NCBI GenBank assembly: GCA_963575645.1
Contig: OY754467.1
Span: 36,949,108 to 37,013,107 of the forward strand
Reading direction: 5' to 3'
Length of the DNA: 64,000 nucleotides
Origin: Xanthostigma xanthostigma
Lineage: Eukaryota > Arthropoda > Insecta > Raphidioptera > Raphidiidae
A program made the translations under genes and the position numbers. The notes beneath the pieces are model-generated. The model searched no databases. It was not told where the DNA came from and saw only the letters and a list, made by a program, of their open reading frames with translations. This document shows, piece by piece, positions 22,234 through 32,412 of the stretch; the stretch's first letter is position 1; every line of letters starts with the position of its first letter.

Positions 22234-22364
22234 GACGCCAATTTTAAACTACAACTTTCTGTGCCTATGCGATTTGTTTCATTTATTTTATGTATAGAAT
22301 AAATGAAACAAATCACATAGGCACATGTGCCTTTGTGATTTGTTTCATTTATTAAATTGGCGTC
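22234..22364. mobile_element. Short hairpin MITE-like element
   Basis: GACGCCAATTTTAA (22234) is inverted at TTAAATTGGCGTC (22364). The interior is a strong hairpin (GTGCCTATGCGATTTGTTTC, 22261, against its complement ending 22324), followed by a third direct copy GTGCCTTTGTGATTTGTTTC at 22328. It may be a three-arm cruciform remnant. Confidence 0.5.
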
Positions 22365-22628
22365 AACCTCAAAAATTCACCATTTAACTCTACTTAATGA
22401 CCTTTTTTCAAGGAGGATTTGTTTTTATTTTTTTCTTATTTTTTACTTTTTACTGGCTTTGTAATACATAGTTTACACGCTATTAACCGCCATCTTGCGT
22501 CATTATTATTAAACTAGACAGAAAATTACTTAAACGATTTAAGTAAAGCTAATGTGAGACCACTCTGAAGGTATTCCTAAATAAATAAAAAAATAATAAT
22601 CAAAATCGGTTCACAAACACCGAAGATA

Positions 22629-23535
22629 ATGGGTGTTTTTTTTAGAGGTATACAAGTTTAAAATGAAATAAAACACGTAAAAATAAGGTTGCTGGCCACG
22701 TTGTTGGCTTTGTTTAAAATATAATTTTATGCCATTAATGTTTAAATATGATTTCGGGCATATGGACGCCACGGCTGGCTTGAATGAAGCGCAATCGGGA
22801 AGTCCAATTTTCGATCACTTTATCGAGCATCTGGGGCCGTATATCGCCAATAGCGCGGCGAATGTTGACTTCCAAGTGATCCAACGTCTGTGGTTTATCG
22901 GCGTAGACTAGTGACTTCACGTATTCCCAAAGAAAGTAATCCATAGGTGTGAGATCAAAATTTTGCGTTGAAAAAGAGGATCAAGCTGAATATTGTTTTC
23001 GGCCCATTCACCGAACGTACGGCGCGCATAATGGTCACGCGGATTTAACTCTTGCACAAGCTGGATATTGTAAGCTCGTAAACCAAGATCTTTTCGCAAA
23101 ATCTTCCACAACGTGGATGGGCACAGTCCCAATTGCTGTGCACGACGGCGTATCGACTCATTCGGGTCCTCCTCAACACTACGCACCACAGCAGCAATGG
23201 CATCTTCTGTGCGCACTGCATGGCGTCTTTGTGGATGCGTATTATCAACTAGAGTATGCGTAGTTCGAAAACGATCCATGGTTTTCCGAATAACTTGCTC
23301 GGATGGACGATTATGTCGACCGTAAAATGGACGTAGCGCACGGTTAGTTTGGCAAACTGAACCATAATTTTCAAAATAAATTTGCACAATTTGCAAGCGT
23401 TGTACTGATGTAAGTCTATTCATGGTTAAATGGCAAAACATACTGACCACAAATCATCTGTCAACTGTCAAATTAACTGTCACTTGAAACGGTGTTGCCA
23501 ATTTCAAAACCAAACCTCCAAAAAAAAACACCCTT
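22629..23535 (-). mobile_element. Internally deleted mariner-like transposon
   Basis: TA flanks both ends (22627-22628, 23536-23537). The TIRs read ATGGGTGTTTTTTTT and AAGGGTGTTTTTTTT. At 907 bp the element is shorter than an intact relative (about 1.3 kb) because the transposase core is missing. The right TIR is followed by the 5' UTR and the gene on the minus strand. A Helitron-like copy starts 20 bp after its right end. Confidence 0.85.
22735..23423 (-). pseudogene. Mariner-family transposase with central deletion
   Basis: Translation starts MNRLTSVQRLQIVQIYFEN (the Met at 23423 is preferred over one nine codons upstream). The first about 65 residues form the first helix-turn-helix, and ESIRRRAQQLGLCPSTLWKI (about residues 90-110) forms the second. 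After RTFGEWAENNIQ the catalytic core is lost. The frame then runs 30 codons to a stop at 22917. In a shifted frame the C-terminus resumes at about 22965 with DLTPMDYFLWEYVKS, containing the last catalytic Asp region, and ends VHMPEIIFKH. The first two catalytic Asp residues are absent, so no active enzyme can be made. It resembles a transposase family widespread in insects. Confidence 0.85.
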
Positions 23536-23555
23536 TATAAGGTAATATATGTATA

Positions 23556-24163
23556 TCTATTCTAATTTATATAAAGCTGAAGAGTTTGTTTGTTTGAACG
23601 CGCTAATCTCAGGAACTACTAGTTTAAATTGAAAAATTTTTTTTTTTGTTAGATAGCCCATTTATCGAGGAAGGCTATAGGCTATATAATATTACGCTAC
23701 TACCATTAGGAGCGGAGCTTTAATGAAAAATGTTGCAAAATGTACCTATCTCAAAAATAAGCTTAATTCATGTGAAATGCACTAACTAGATATACTCATA
23801 TTAGAGTTGTGAGAACACAACCTCAGGTGGCTCAATCGGTAGAGCATGCGACTGTCAATATCAGGGTCGTCGGTTCGAGCCCCACGTTGGGCGAATATAT
23901 TTTTATTTTTTACATTGCTTTCTTCTAAGGCTTACATTTAAATTTATTTTAATTGTATTTAATTATAATTTAAAAAAAATTATTACTTGAAAAAAGTTTA
24001 AATACTGCTTTTTATCGACAAAAACTTTTGAACGGTAACTCCGATCTTCATGAAATTTGGACACAACATTCATCTCGGTAAACTAAGATGAATGTGTGTA
24101 CTCATGTTCCTCCCTTCCCCATTCGTTCTTTTACACCTGGGTGAAACCGGACGAGACCGCTAG
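23556..24163 (+). mobile_element. Helitron-like non-autonomous element, copy B (tRNA-Lys-like insert)
   Basis: Preceded by A, starts TCTATTCTAATTTATATAAAG, ends ACCGCTAG before T. 608 bp. Co-linear with copies A and C, including the tRNA-like segment at 23821-23893 and the 3' block 'GTGAAACCGGACGAGACCG'. A LINE 3' fragment follows almost at once. Confidence 0.8.
23821..23893 (+). repeat. tRNA-Lys-like segment inside Helitron-like copy B
   Basis: 73 nt with D-arm GGCTCAATCGGTAGAGC, T-arm GGTTCGAGCCCCACG and 3' end TTGGGCG, as in tRNA-Lys(CTT). The anticodon position reads GTC. The 5' acceptor strand (CCTCAGG) no longer pairs with the 3' strand (TTGGGCG). Confidence 0.7.
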
Positions 24164-24171
24164 TAACAAAT

Positions 24172-24415
24172 AAAATTTTAAATGTTTATAACAAATTACC
24201 CCCTAGACTGAAAGAGCTACCAATAAAAAAGTTCAAGCAAGAACTCAAAATTTACTTAAAAATAAATAGTTATTATTCTATGAACGTTTATTTTAGTCAG
24301 CCATATTGATATTATTTTTTATTTTATTATATTCTCTTGGAAATTGTTAATGTTGACCCATTCTACACTGTACTCACTACTCAGTATGATGGAATAAAGA
24401 TATATTATTATAGGT
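24172..24415 (+). pseudogene. LINE 3' end: last 45 codons and 3' UTR
   Basis: The frame 24172-24309 reads VYNKLPPRLKELPIKKFKQ, then LKIYLKINSYYSM and a stop. This is the usual C-terminus of jockey/CR1-group reverse transcriptase proteins ('YNKLP..ik.l....Fk..lk.yL'). A short 3' UTR follows and ends near GATGGAATAAAGATATATTA. It is severely 5'-truncated and lies 8 bp after Helitron-like copy B. Confidence 0.7.
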
Positions 24416-25098
24416 ATAAAAAAAACTTTTTCGCTGAAGTCAATTAAAAACGACTAAACCGATTTAAAAAAAATACATGAGACCAATTCATAAATATTCT
24501 GAAAAAAATGGCATTGAAATTTTCGATTTACCCCTCGAAAAGTTATAGCTGATCATACAAAAAAAATATACACCTGTCCTTTTTTAAGTCGGTTAAATAA
24601 ATGCTTAAAAAAACAGCACGTTTAAAAATGATAAAATTTAAAGTGGCGCCATTATAAATCTCGTCAGTGAAAATACAAAAACTTCTTAAATTAACGCTTT
24701 CTTTGATTTGAATGAAAAAATTCTAGAAATTCCAGAAATATATTTAGCTACACTACACTCACTGGGATATCACCATCTTCCAGAGATGTGTTTATGTATT
24801 ATTTGACAATATTCTAAGTCGTAATATGCATTTATAGTATGTAAATAACCACTCCAGGCTTCTCAAATGTACAGGACACGCCGTGACGCAATATATACTA
24901 TACATATATGTAGGATGAATGTAGGTTTGTTAAACTCACTACTAGCGGCCTCGTATTAAAGACCGCCAAGACTGCTTATAAACAGAATATTGTATTACCT
25001 GTATACATAATATTGAACAGCTGGGGTAAACTGCCCTGTCCGGCTTTGGTCGGGTGCAAATCGCTATTTAACTTTCTGCTCATCATCCTTTTGTCATA
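24416..25098. other. Interval with no recognised gene
   Basis: Near 24430-24600 are phrases ('AAAACGACTAAACCGATTTAAAAAAAATACATGA') typical of decayed retroelement 3' sequence. No coding domain is visible. Confidence 0.4.
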
Positions 25099-25445
25099 AT
25101 AAGTACTGGATTCGAATTCCGGGGGAAACAGATGTGGGTAGAAGTTTTTCTACTGGCATAATGCTGAGATTTTCCATACTTTTCTTTAATAACTCCAGAT
25201 ATCGAAATAGTTCCTTGGCAAAGCCATGCCCGATTGCTGCCAAAGTTATCCTAATTTCCTATAAACCCTCTTTGAATCAAACTGTCGTAGTTGTCGAACG
25301 TCTATAATCTGTAATAAATAAATATTAATTAATTAATAAAAACACTGATGAAATTTGAACATGTAGAAGAATAAATGGGAATAAAATACCGAAAACGTGG
25401 CAAACTCAATAGTAATTGTGCGAGTGGCGTCTAATAAAATCGTCA
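25099..25445 (+). repeat. tRNA-derived SINE, degraded copy
   Basis: Starts in the T-arm (TGGATTCGAATTCCGGGG) and follows the body of the SINE at 59709: 'AACTCCAGATATCGAAATAG', 'TTCCTTGGCAAAGCCATG', 'CCGATTGCTGCCAAAG', and a 3' block ending GTGCGAGTGGCGTCT. The head before box B is lost. Confidence 0.55.
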
Positions 25446-25459
25446 AAGTATATTTTCAT

Positions 25460-26105
25460 CGGAGTTACACCTGCACGCAAAATTTCAACTCAATCGGATA
25501 ACCGAAAACGCGTCAAAATTTACTTGGAAGATTTGTAGCAGACAGACGACAAATGAAGACAAAAGCTTTCAAGTAAAAACAATTGCGAATTTCATTCGCC
25601 ATATTCATACCACCATCTTGAATTTCTAAATTTTGATAAAAAATTGAGAACCTTGGAAACTCCTTGTTAACGATTTTGAGTTCAATTTGTACATAAATAA
25701 TGATAAAATTCGTTTGTCATATTGAAGCCACCATCTTGAATTTTTAATACATAAAACCGTTAAAGCTTATTGTCATCGAGACTACACCCGTATGCAAAAT
25801 TTCAATATAATCGGATACCTGAAAGTGCGTCAAAATCGAGCTGCAAGATTTGTAACAAACAGACAAAGCAAGTTAAATTAAAACTTCTTGTGTGGCAGAA
25901 AGATAAGAGCTAACTTTGAAGCCGCCATCTTGATTTTTTAATACATAAAACCATTAAAGTCTACTGTCATCGGGACTACACGCGTATGCAAAATTTCAAT
26001 ACAATCGGATACCTGAAAGTGCCTCAAAATCGAGCTGCAAGATTTGTAACAAACAGACAAAGCGAGTTAAATTAAAACTTATTGTCTGGTAGAAGGACAA
26101 GAGCA
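25460..26105 (+). repeat. Tandem array of about 190-bp units
   Basis: Two close units begin at GCCACCATCTTGAATTTTT (about 25726) and GCCGCCATCTTGATTTTTT (about 25921). Each continues 'AATACATAAAACCRTTAAAG', 'GCAAAATTTCAATAYAATCGG' and 'GAGCTGCAAGATTTGTAACA'. Two more diverged units lie upstream (25450-25720). The phrase 'CAAAATTTCAACTCAATCGG' is typical of arthropod retroelement 3' regions. Confidence 0.7.
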
Positions 26106-26537
26106 AAATTATTGGAAGCCTAACATAATATTTAACTGCTCTGAACAATATTGAAAACAAAATCAATCGTATTTTCCGCTGCCTTGATCTACGAGGTTGC
26201 GTTTTTTTTGTAGCGAAACAATAGTGAACGTAGTTATTTTATTTTTTTACAAGTGAAATCTGATTTGGAACAGCGAAGAAAACAGAAAACGGAGGGACAC
26301 GCTTGTATTTGTGAACACACAAGACGTGTTTTCTGTTAGAGAACGCATAAGAGACAGATAAACGAACATTCATACCTCAGGCAAAACATCAAACTTTGCA
26401 TACCGTAACCCGTGACGTGTTTTTCTCTCTTTCTTACGGACAGACTGTCTCACTTACTCAATGTTGAAACACTACCATTGGCCGCAACGGAACTATGTTC
26501 TGGTATATTTATGCATCGCTGAGACATATATAACTAA
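26106..26537. other. Interval with no recognised gene
   Basis: No repeat partner seen. Ordinary AT-rich sequence. Confidence 0.35.
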
Positions 26538-26764
26538 TAGCCGTTACCTGCGGCTTCGCTCGCGATTCAGACGAAGCACGCATGCATTCCCATTATTTGG
26601 CATAGTTACTCGATGTAGACCTAATGCCCTAAGAAATTTTAAAATTGATGACAATAACGTGATCAACGTCCCGACAAACCTTGAAAATTACAATTTTTAG
26701 ACTATTTACCTATTTTCACCCTCTGAAGGAATTGTTTTTAGAAAAAGCACGAAATACGTGTTTA

Positions 26765-27377
26765 TCTATACTAATATATAAAGCTGAAGAGTTTGTTTGT
26801 TTGTTTGAACGCGCTAATCTCAGGAACTACTGGTTCAAATTGAATAATTTTTTTTTTGTTGGATAGCCCATTTACCGAGGAAGGCTATAGGCTATATAAT
26901 ATTACGCTACGACCATTAGGAGCGGAGCTTTAATGAAAAATGTTGCAAAAAATATCTCAAATATAAGCTTCTATTCATGTGAAATGCACTAACTAGATAT
27001 ACTCATATTAGTGATGAAAGAACACAACCTCAGATAGATCAATTGGTAGCGCATACGACTGTCAATATCAGGGTCGTGGGTTCGAGCCCCACGTTGGGTG
27101 AATATATCTTTACTTATTTTTTTTATTTTTTACATTGCTTTCTTCTAAGGCTTACATTTAAATTTATTTTAATTTTATTTAATTCATTTAAAAAAAATAT
27201 TAGTTAAAAAAAGTTTAAATACTGCTCTTTATCGACAAAAACTTTTGAACGGTAACTCCGATCATCATGAAATTTGGACACATTCATCTCGGTAAACTAA
27301 GATGAATGTGTGTACTCATGTCCCTTCCTTCCCCATTCATTCTTTTGCACCCGGGTGAAACCGGGCGGGACCGCTAG
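26765..27377 (+). mobile_element. Helitron-like non-autonomous element, copy C, nested in R
   Basis: A precedes TCTATACTAATATATAAAG, and CTAG (27374-27377) is followed by T. The 3' hairpin is perfect here (CCCGG-GTGAAA-CCGGG) and ends 11 bp before CTAG, as in canonical Helitrons. 613 bp, no target duplication, no coding. The tRNA-like segment is 27028-27100. Confidence 0.85.
27028..27100 (+). repeat. tRNA-Lys-like segment inside Helitron-like copy C
   Basis: 73 nt ending GGTTCGAGCCCCACGTTGGGTG, with anticodon position GTC in CTGTCAATA. The D-arm has changed (GATCAATTGGTAGCGC). The T-arm is intact. Confidence 0.7.
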
Positions 27378-27541
27378 TTTATTATATGTTGAGAGTAGTA
27401 ATCCTGGGCATTTTCGAGTTGATAAGTCTTATATGATTTTTCCATGCAAATTTTGAACCCCCGTTACACTTTTTCAGGGGTGGAATTTTCAAAAATTCGT
27501 TCTTAGCGCATGCCTACGTCATAATAACTATCTGTGTGCCT

Positions 27542-28424
27542 TAGAACATGTCGGTTTCACACTGATTGTGTAAATAGACCCTTGGCCAATGTGTATATGG
27601 GTTTGTGAGTAGAAAAGGAGAAGTCCTATCTCCTCTCTATAACCCTAGATCTTAACATTATCTCTTTGCTTCGCGCACAAAAATGTATTTCCATATTTTA
27701 GAAAGGTAAAACTGTCTGTCAGTTTTATTATATGGTATTTCGTATAACAGCACGGTGTATAACGATCTGAAACCAAGTCTTCAAAAATATCACACTCGAC
27801 TTCTAAGGTTTCTAGCGACTATCACTGACAAGAAGGAATACCAAATTCCAGATAATTGGGCGACGGGACCACTCCAACTTCAAAAATATTGACATTTGAT
27901 ATAGTATAATAAAGAAAATAAAATTTCTGATATCGCGTGAGGTGACGCGGGTAATGGCTAGTATTCAATATGATATTTGCTATTCGTTGCCACGGTTACA
28001 TACATAATACATTCCACGTCATTTAAAAACTAATCAAAGCATGCTTAACTAGTTTATTTCTGACAGATCTACAAAACAAAAGAACAACTGATTTTTTTTA
28101 TTTTCAATATATTTCCAAAACTATAAAGTTTAGGAAATTTTTTTTAACGAAACTTTCTTGAAAAAATAAATAGAATAATAAGCCGTTGTGAAAAGTATAC
28201 CATTATTATATAAAAAATACCGTTTTAGCATATATCTCTTCTGCGGATTTGCCGATTTCCCTCTAAAAACAATAGGGCTCTTCATATTTGCATACCAAAC
28301 ATCCTCCCAAAATTTGGTTTCAATCCGTTCATCCGTTTGACTTGTATCGTGCTCACAGACAAACAGAGTAACAAACTTACAGACCAACGGATTAATAGAC
28401 TAACCCAGCGCCACTGCACGCTTG
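27542..28424. other. Interval with no recognised gene
   Basis: Contains a hydrophobic minus-strand frame (28130-28387) without recognisable motif and phrases such as 'ATCCGTTCATCCGTTTGACT' that are common in old retroelement tails. No gene supported. Confidence 0.35.
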
Positions 28425-28472
28425 AAATCTAGCAGCCATATATAACTACAAAACCAGCCTCGTGTACAGTGG
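28425..28472. mobile_element. Element G, right-end fragment
   Basis: 'CTAGCAGCC', then AACCAGCCTCGTGTACAGTGG, matches the right terminus of G at 20260-20281 and 32380-32412. No left end is found nearby. Confidence 0.5.
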
Positions 28473-28544
28473 AGACGTCCGGAACTACTTAAGTGTGCAA
28501 TGAAAGTTTAGCATTTCGGTACGCGGCCCAAAGAAGATTAATAT

Positions 28545-28600
28545 TTTTAGATCAGTTCTGAAGAAGATCCAAATCCGGATCGAAACGTTAATGTATTAAT
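28545..28600 (+). other. Structured 'CTGAAGA ... GAAACGT' motif
   Basis: CTGAAGA is followed by the stem GATCC/GGATC, then GAAACGTTAATGTA. This order imitates a hammerhead ribozyme core and is like motifs in the terminal repeats of Penelope-like elements. A closing stem I cannot be formed, so it is at best a relic. A similar motif lies inverted at 9325-9366, and a looser one at 35430-35470. Confidence 0.3.
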
Positions 28601-29130
28601 TTATATATTTTTTGTTAATATATTGTCTGAAAAATTGGTCGATAATAATTTTATTTATTGAACAAGTAATTTTTGTTCCAGTTTTGTCCATTTTGAGAAG
28701 CAATGCAATCTTGCCTGTAACAGATATGCGATCAGAGTTCCTTGGCCGACTTATAAGAAACGTCTGCGACGACGGTATTCTGAAACTTTATATAAATTAT
28801 TGTTCTTTGTGTTTTTCAGTTAGATTGTGACATTCTATTCAAATTCAGTAAATTGAAATATATTCATTGTTTTTCTATACATAACGTCTATCATTCTTCT
28901 TTTGAAGTGGAGGCTCAAAAAGAAATGAATGTCCTACATAACCAAACACAACTATGCAGAATGAATGTTTGACAAATGAAAATTGTGAACTAGCAGATGT
29001 TGAAAAGAGGAAAAAAAAGAGAGCAACGGCTCGTGGACACAAGACGAGAGCTAAGTTCCTTACAACTTTTATATTAATGTTTTAAATTTGTAGACAAAGA
29101 AAAAACAACATTACTAATTATATAAAAAAT

Positions 29131-29571
29131 AGTATATTACACCACAAAGGCTGAAAGTGTTATATTCTTGTCCTGAGTGCCACGATGCCTGAGACGAAGC
29201 CGCGCGGTGCAAGGTATAAAACTTTTGGCCAGTGTGGTGTATACTATTTTTCTCTATACCTCGGTTGCAAGTACGCTTATTAAATACATTAATTAATTAC
29301 TTATTAATTACATAAAAACACAGATAAATTCCAAGAAAGCAGTTTTGAGGTTATACGTAAAAACACGAATGATATCTGGTCGCGACTATTAGCTAAAATG
29401 TAATAGGGTTGCTATGGAAACGACATCTAAACAACAGTTGTTATGTTGTTTTTTCTTTACTGCCGCCCGAACGTACGTACTTCCCACATAAGTGTATGTA
29501 ATCCCACCAGATCGTAAATGTTAGACTTTCTGCCGAAAGTATGTGCTTTCGATCGAAGTATAAAGAAAAAT
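29131..29571 (+). mobile_element. Hairpin-cored element E, copy 1
   Basis: Starts TAGTATATTACACCACAAAG and ends TTTCGATCGAAGTATAAAG. Shared blocks with the other E copies: 'CAGTGTGGTGTATACTATT', 'ACGCTTATTAAATACATTAA', 'TATTAGCTAAAATGTAATAGG' and 'ACGTACGTACTTCCC'. The central GC-rich hairpin is degraded here (GCCACGATGCCTGAGACGAAG). About 440 bp, non-coding. Confidence 0.75.
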
Positions 29572-29690
29572 ATTTAATAGTACAACTGGATCACCGACGT
29601 AACCTTGGTTGCTCGTTCTATCGCTAGTTTTTACATTTTTTTACCTATTTTGTTTTTAAATTAGCCATTATATAGACAGTGTTACATTAA

Positions 29691-29718
29691 AGTGGTGGAA
29701 GAACGTGTCTTCCACCAC
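29691..29718. repeat. Short perfect hairpin
   Basis: GTGGTGGAAG and CTTCCACCAC pair across a 7-nt loop. A further CTTCCACCA follows 14 bp later. Purpose unknown. Confidence 0.6.
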
Positions 29719-29972
29719 TAGCACCGGGACTTCCACCAGGCGTTCTTTTTACGATTTTTGTTTTAATTCGAGTCGAGAATGCAAATGATCGTTTCTCGTC
29801 GAAACGAGACGAAACGAACACGTTAGTCAGCGCAGTCTATTTATTTTATTACGACAATAGTTGAAGCTTTTACCATTTTTAGGCCACCGGGCATTTGCTC
29901 GCTTGCCCTTATAGACCTGAATAAAATACCAGTAAACATTATTTTAATGAAAGGAATTTCCATTTAGAAATA

Positions 29973-30175
29973 CAGTAAGTCTCACTAATCCGGTACTTCA
30001 TAAGTCTGGTACGTCCAATAATCCGGCACCCTCCGCTCACGCCTCCCTCACCCCTCTCTACTGTTATCTTTTTAGAAATGCTTTATTTTATTTACATATT
30101 ATGATTTTTTCTATACAATCCAATAATCCGGAACTTCCTAGTTTTTAATAGTGCTGGATTAGTGAGACTCTACTG
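29973..30175. mobile_element. pogo/Tigger-like MITE
   Basis: CAGTAAGTCTCACTAATCCGG and its inverted partner ending GAGACTCTACTG are the TIR type of the pogo/Tigger branch of Tc1/mariner. TA flanks both ends (29971-29972, 30176-30177). Further CCGGAAC / AATCCGGCAC motifs lie inside. The 203 bp have no coding capacity. Confidence 0.85.
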
Positions 30176-30177
30176 TA

Positions 30178-30735
30178 TTATAAAATAGAAATCTGAAGGA
30201 ACAATGCTTAATTTCCGATACGATTTTCAGTTTTAAGTCTAGACCTTAAGATGTCATTTGCTTTTAACAAAATCTCTATTTAGTTGAAAACAATTAATGT
30301 TAAAGTTTCTGCTTTCTCTGGAAATTATTTACAATCTTCAAGAATGACTAGAAAACGTTACAGCTGTATAGACGTACCGATAGATGACAGTGGTTGTTAA
30401 AATCCGCCGTAAGTAACAACTGCGAATCATGTCTTAGCGTGAGACGATCGTCCGTCTGATGACAAACAGTCGCGAGTCGGTGTACGGAGAACAATTGAAA
30501 ACGAAATAACCGATGGGACGATGCGCGTTTGTTCAGAAACTTTACCGACTCTTGCCGATGTTTATCTGTGGTGCAGTTAGCTGCACGCGTGACCCGAATA
30601 ACAATTCTCTAGTTTAAAGCTTTAAGCGTCGACGTATTGATATTGTGGAATTGTCCGGCCATTCATGTACTTTTCTTTCTCTTTTTGTCTCGCATCACGT
30701 CCCATAACGAACGAGTGAGACGACTACTGCATAAA
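30178..30735. other. Interval with no recognised gene
   Basis: Mixed-composition sequence, richer in CpG between 30420 and 30560. No reading frame of note. Confidence 0.35.
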
Positions 30736-31033
30736 GGCCGCTGCACACGAGTCTAGTTTTGCCGCTAAAAACACTGTTGTGAGTTGGGCTAGCTGCTGTG
30801 CGGGCTACGAAGTTGGAAATGACGTCACTGCGGGATCGCCTGCGAGGTCACAAGATCGATTTCAAAATTAGAACCGGAGACTATTTTTTCTTGCTTGTTT
30901 GTTTGATTGTTTTGAGCAAGCAACAGTAGGTATCTGTAACGTGGGCGATATGGACAAGCGCCCGCAAATACTGTGCCATAGTGTGTGTTCTGTTCAGAGA
31001 CAATAAACGTCGATTTTTGTTAACATTTTATCA

Positions 31034-32267
31034 GGGCTCTTGTTAACGAGCGTTTTAGTCAACAGGTAACGGGCCGACGCGAAACGGTTACCTTTGTACA
31101 CGATCCGCTAATATAGCGTGAGCGCGTCCGTTGAAGTGCAAGTACGTTATGTCCAGGGTTGCCAGATGCTATTTTATGATTTTCCCCAAACTGATTTTTA
31201 TTTTTCCCCAAAATGATACGTTTTAAAAAAAAACCCCAATCGCTTAGTTAAAGAAAAAAAACCGAATATAAAATTAAAATGACTTTTATTCGTTTAAGTT
31301 TCACAAAAAATATTAAGTACTTCTTCAGTCTCATTTTCTTCTGTTTGTTGATAAACATTTTCGGAATTAAATAAATTTAGCATTTTTTCGGTTGGTTCAA
31401 ACTTTATGCACCCGCCGCGGTTTTCTAAGACACTTCTTACTCTCATAATAGAACAGACAGAGAGTCATAGACTAGCTAGACTTTTTTTTAATGGCTCTGG
31501 ATTCTTGCATATTTGCCAGGATTTAAGTTAATTGAAAAGGACGTACGTTTCATTTCATCGTTTTGTTTTTTAGAAGTGCTAGCCCCAAAAAAGCCCCATA
31601 GTGTATTTATTATCCCCAAACATTTCCCCAAAGATACTATTTCCCCTAGAGTCAATTTTTTCCCCAGAATTGCGAAAAAAACCCCCAATCTGGTAACGCT
31701 GGTTATGTCGAGTGCAAAGAAAACGCTTATTCTAGCCTACTACTTATACAAAAAACAGCAGCTACGAAAAAAAAGGAGGAAACTATGGGTTCATCCTATT
31801 TTATTAGAAAGAGTCGAGTCTTATGGAGTATTCCATACTCTTCATTTAGCACACCTACAAATATTTTTCCATGCCGCAAAATTTGCTGGTTTATTTTTGT
31901 AATTATCTAACGTCTTGTCTCATAACACTGGCCTATTATGAACAAGGCCAATTAATAAATCCATACATATCAATATCCCTTTTCTCCATAATTAAGCACA
32001 AGGTAGGTAGGTATAAAGTATAAAAACGTGCCCGCACATCCGTCGTCATCAATTGACTTCTATGAAATAACGTGGTCCACTACATCGGACCGACCGTCGC
32101 AGAGCCGAGGGAGGGGGGGGCGTCGTGCGTGTATCCGTTGAGTTTCGTTGCAATGTTACATGCCCGTCGCGTTAACAAACACCTATACTAACCTATTGAA
32201 TACTGCGCGTCGGACCGTCGCCCGTCACAAAAATCGGGCCGTTATCCGTTGTCGTTAACAAAAGGCC
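31034..32267. mobile_element. TIR element nested in G
   Basis: GGGCTCTTGTTAACGA at the left and CGTTAACAAAAGGCC at the right form short inverted ends, each followed inward by a GGCC/CGGGCC-rich block (AACGGGCCGACGCG; CGGGCCGTTATCCG). The target duplication is at most TCA. A hAT-like MITE is inserted inside at 31154-31701. Between 31720 and 32100 there is no recognisable coding. Confidence 0.5.
31154..31701. mobile_element. hAT-like MITE with exact TSD GTTATGTC
   Basis: Termini CAGGGTTGCCAGAT and ATCTGGTAACGCTG; GTTATGTC at 31146-31153 and 31702-31709. Both subterminal regions carry many TTTCCCCAAA motifs, and the same motif in reverse makes short open frames on both strands (31488-31902) that are not genes. 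The innermost of three nested elements. It has the same length as the hAT-like MITE at 20847. Confidence 0.85.
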
Positions 32268-32412
32268 TCACAGCACGCGCACCAAACCCATCTACAATGC
32301 AAACTTCAATACATGCATCTTGTGAAACTAACACATAAAAGCCATCACATAAACCAGCGTTTGAAAACTAGCAAGGGATCTAGCAGCAAAAGCAGCCTCG
32401 TGTACAGCGGCC

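Larger units (their letters stand above)
26538..27541 (+). repeat. Dispersed repeat R, copy 3, split by a Helitron-like element
   Basis: 26538-26764 runs from TAATAGCCGTTACCTGCGGC to AAATACGTGTTTAT. The repeat resumes at 27378 with TTTATTATATGTTGAGAGTAG and continues through 'CCCCCGTTACAC' to 'ATAACTATCTGTGTGCC'. Copies 1 and 2 are continuous at this point (GTGTTTATTTATTTGTTGAC), so they show the empty site. Confidence 0.75.
30736..32412. mobile_element. Element G, long copy with nested insertions
   Basis: Ends GGCCGCTGCACACGAGTC and GCCTCGTGTACAGCGGCC. Compared with 19854-20281 it lies in the opposite orientation and is expanded by an insertion between 'GACAATAAACGTCG' (about 31000) and 'CGCACCAAACCCATC' (about 32280). 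Right flank TTAA; left flank TAAA. Confidence 0.65.

Noticed and set aside
25460-26105. Protein-coding repeats
   Set aside because: All frames are interrupted by stops, and the units match non-coding retroelement tails.
15869-27100. Calling the three tRNA-Lys-like segments functional tRNA genes
   Set aside because: Anticodon stems or acceptor stems are broken, anticodon positions differ from Lys, and all three sit at one position inside a mobile element.
28545-28600. A functional hammerhead ribozyme
   Set aside because: The core-like order is present, but no complementary stem I can be formed on either side.
31488-31902. Overlapping frames of 66 and 129 codons as genes
   Set aside because: They arise from repeated TTTCCCCAAA motifs inside a hAT-like MITE with exact TSD, and the longer one runs across the element boundary.
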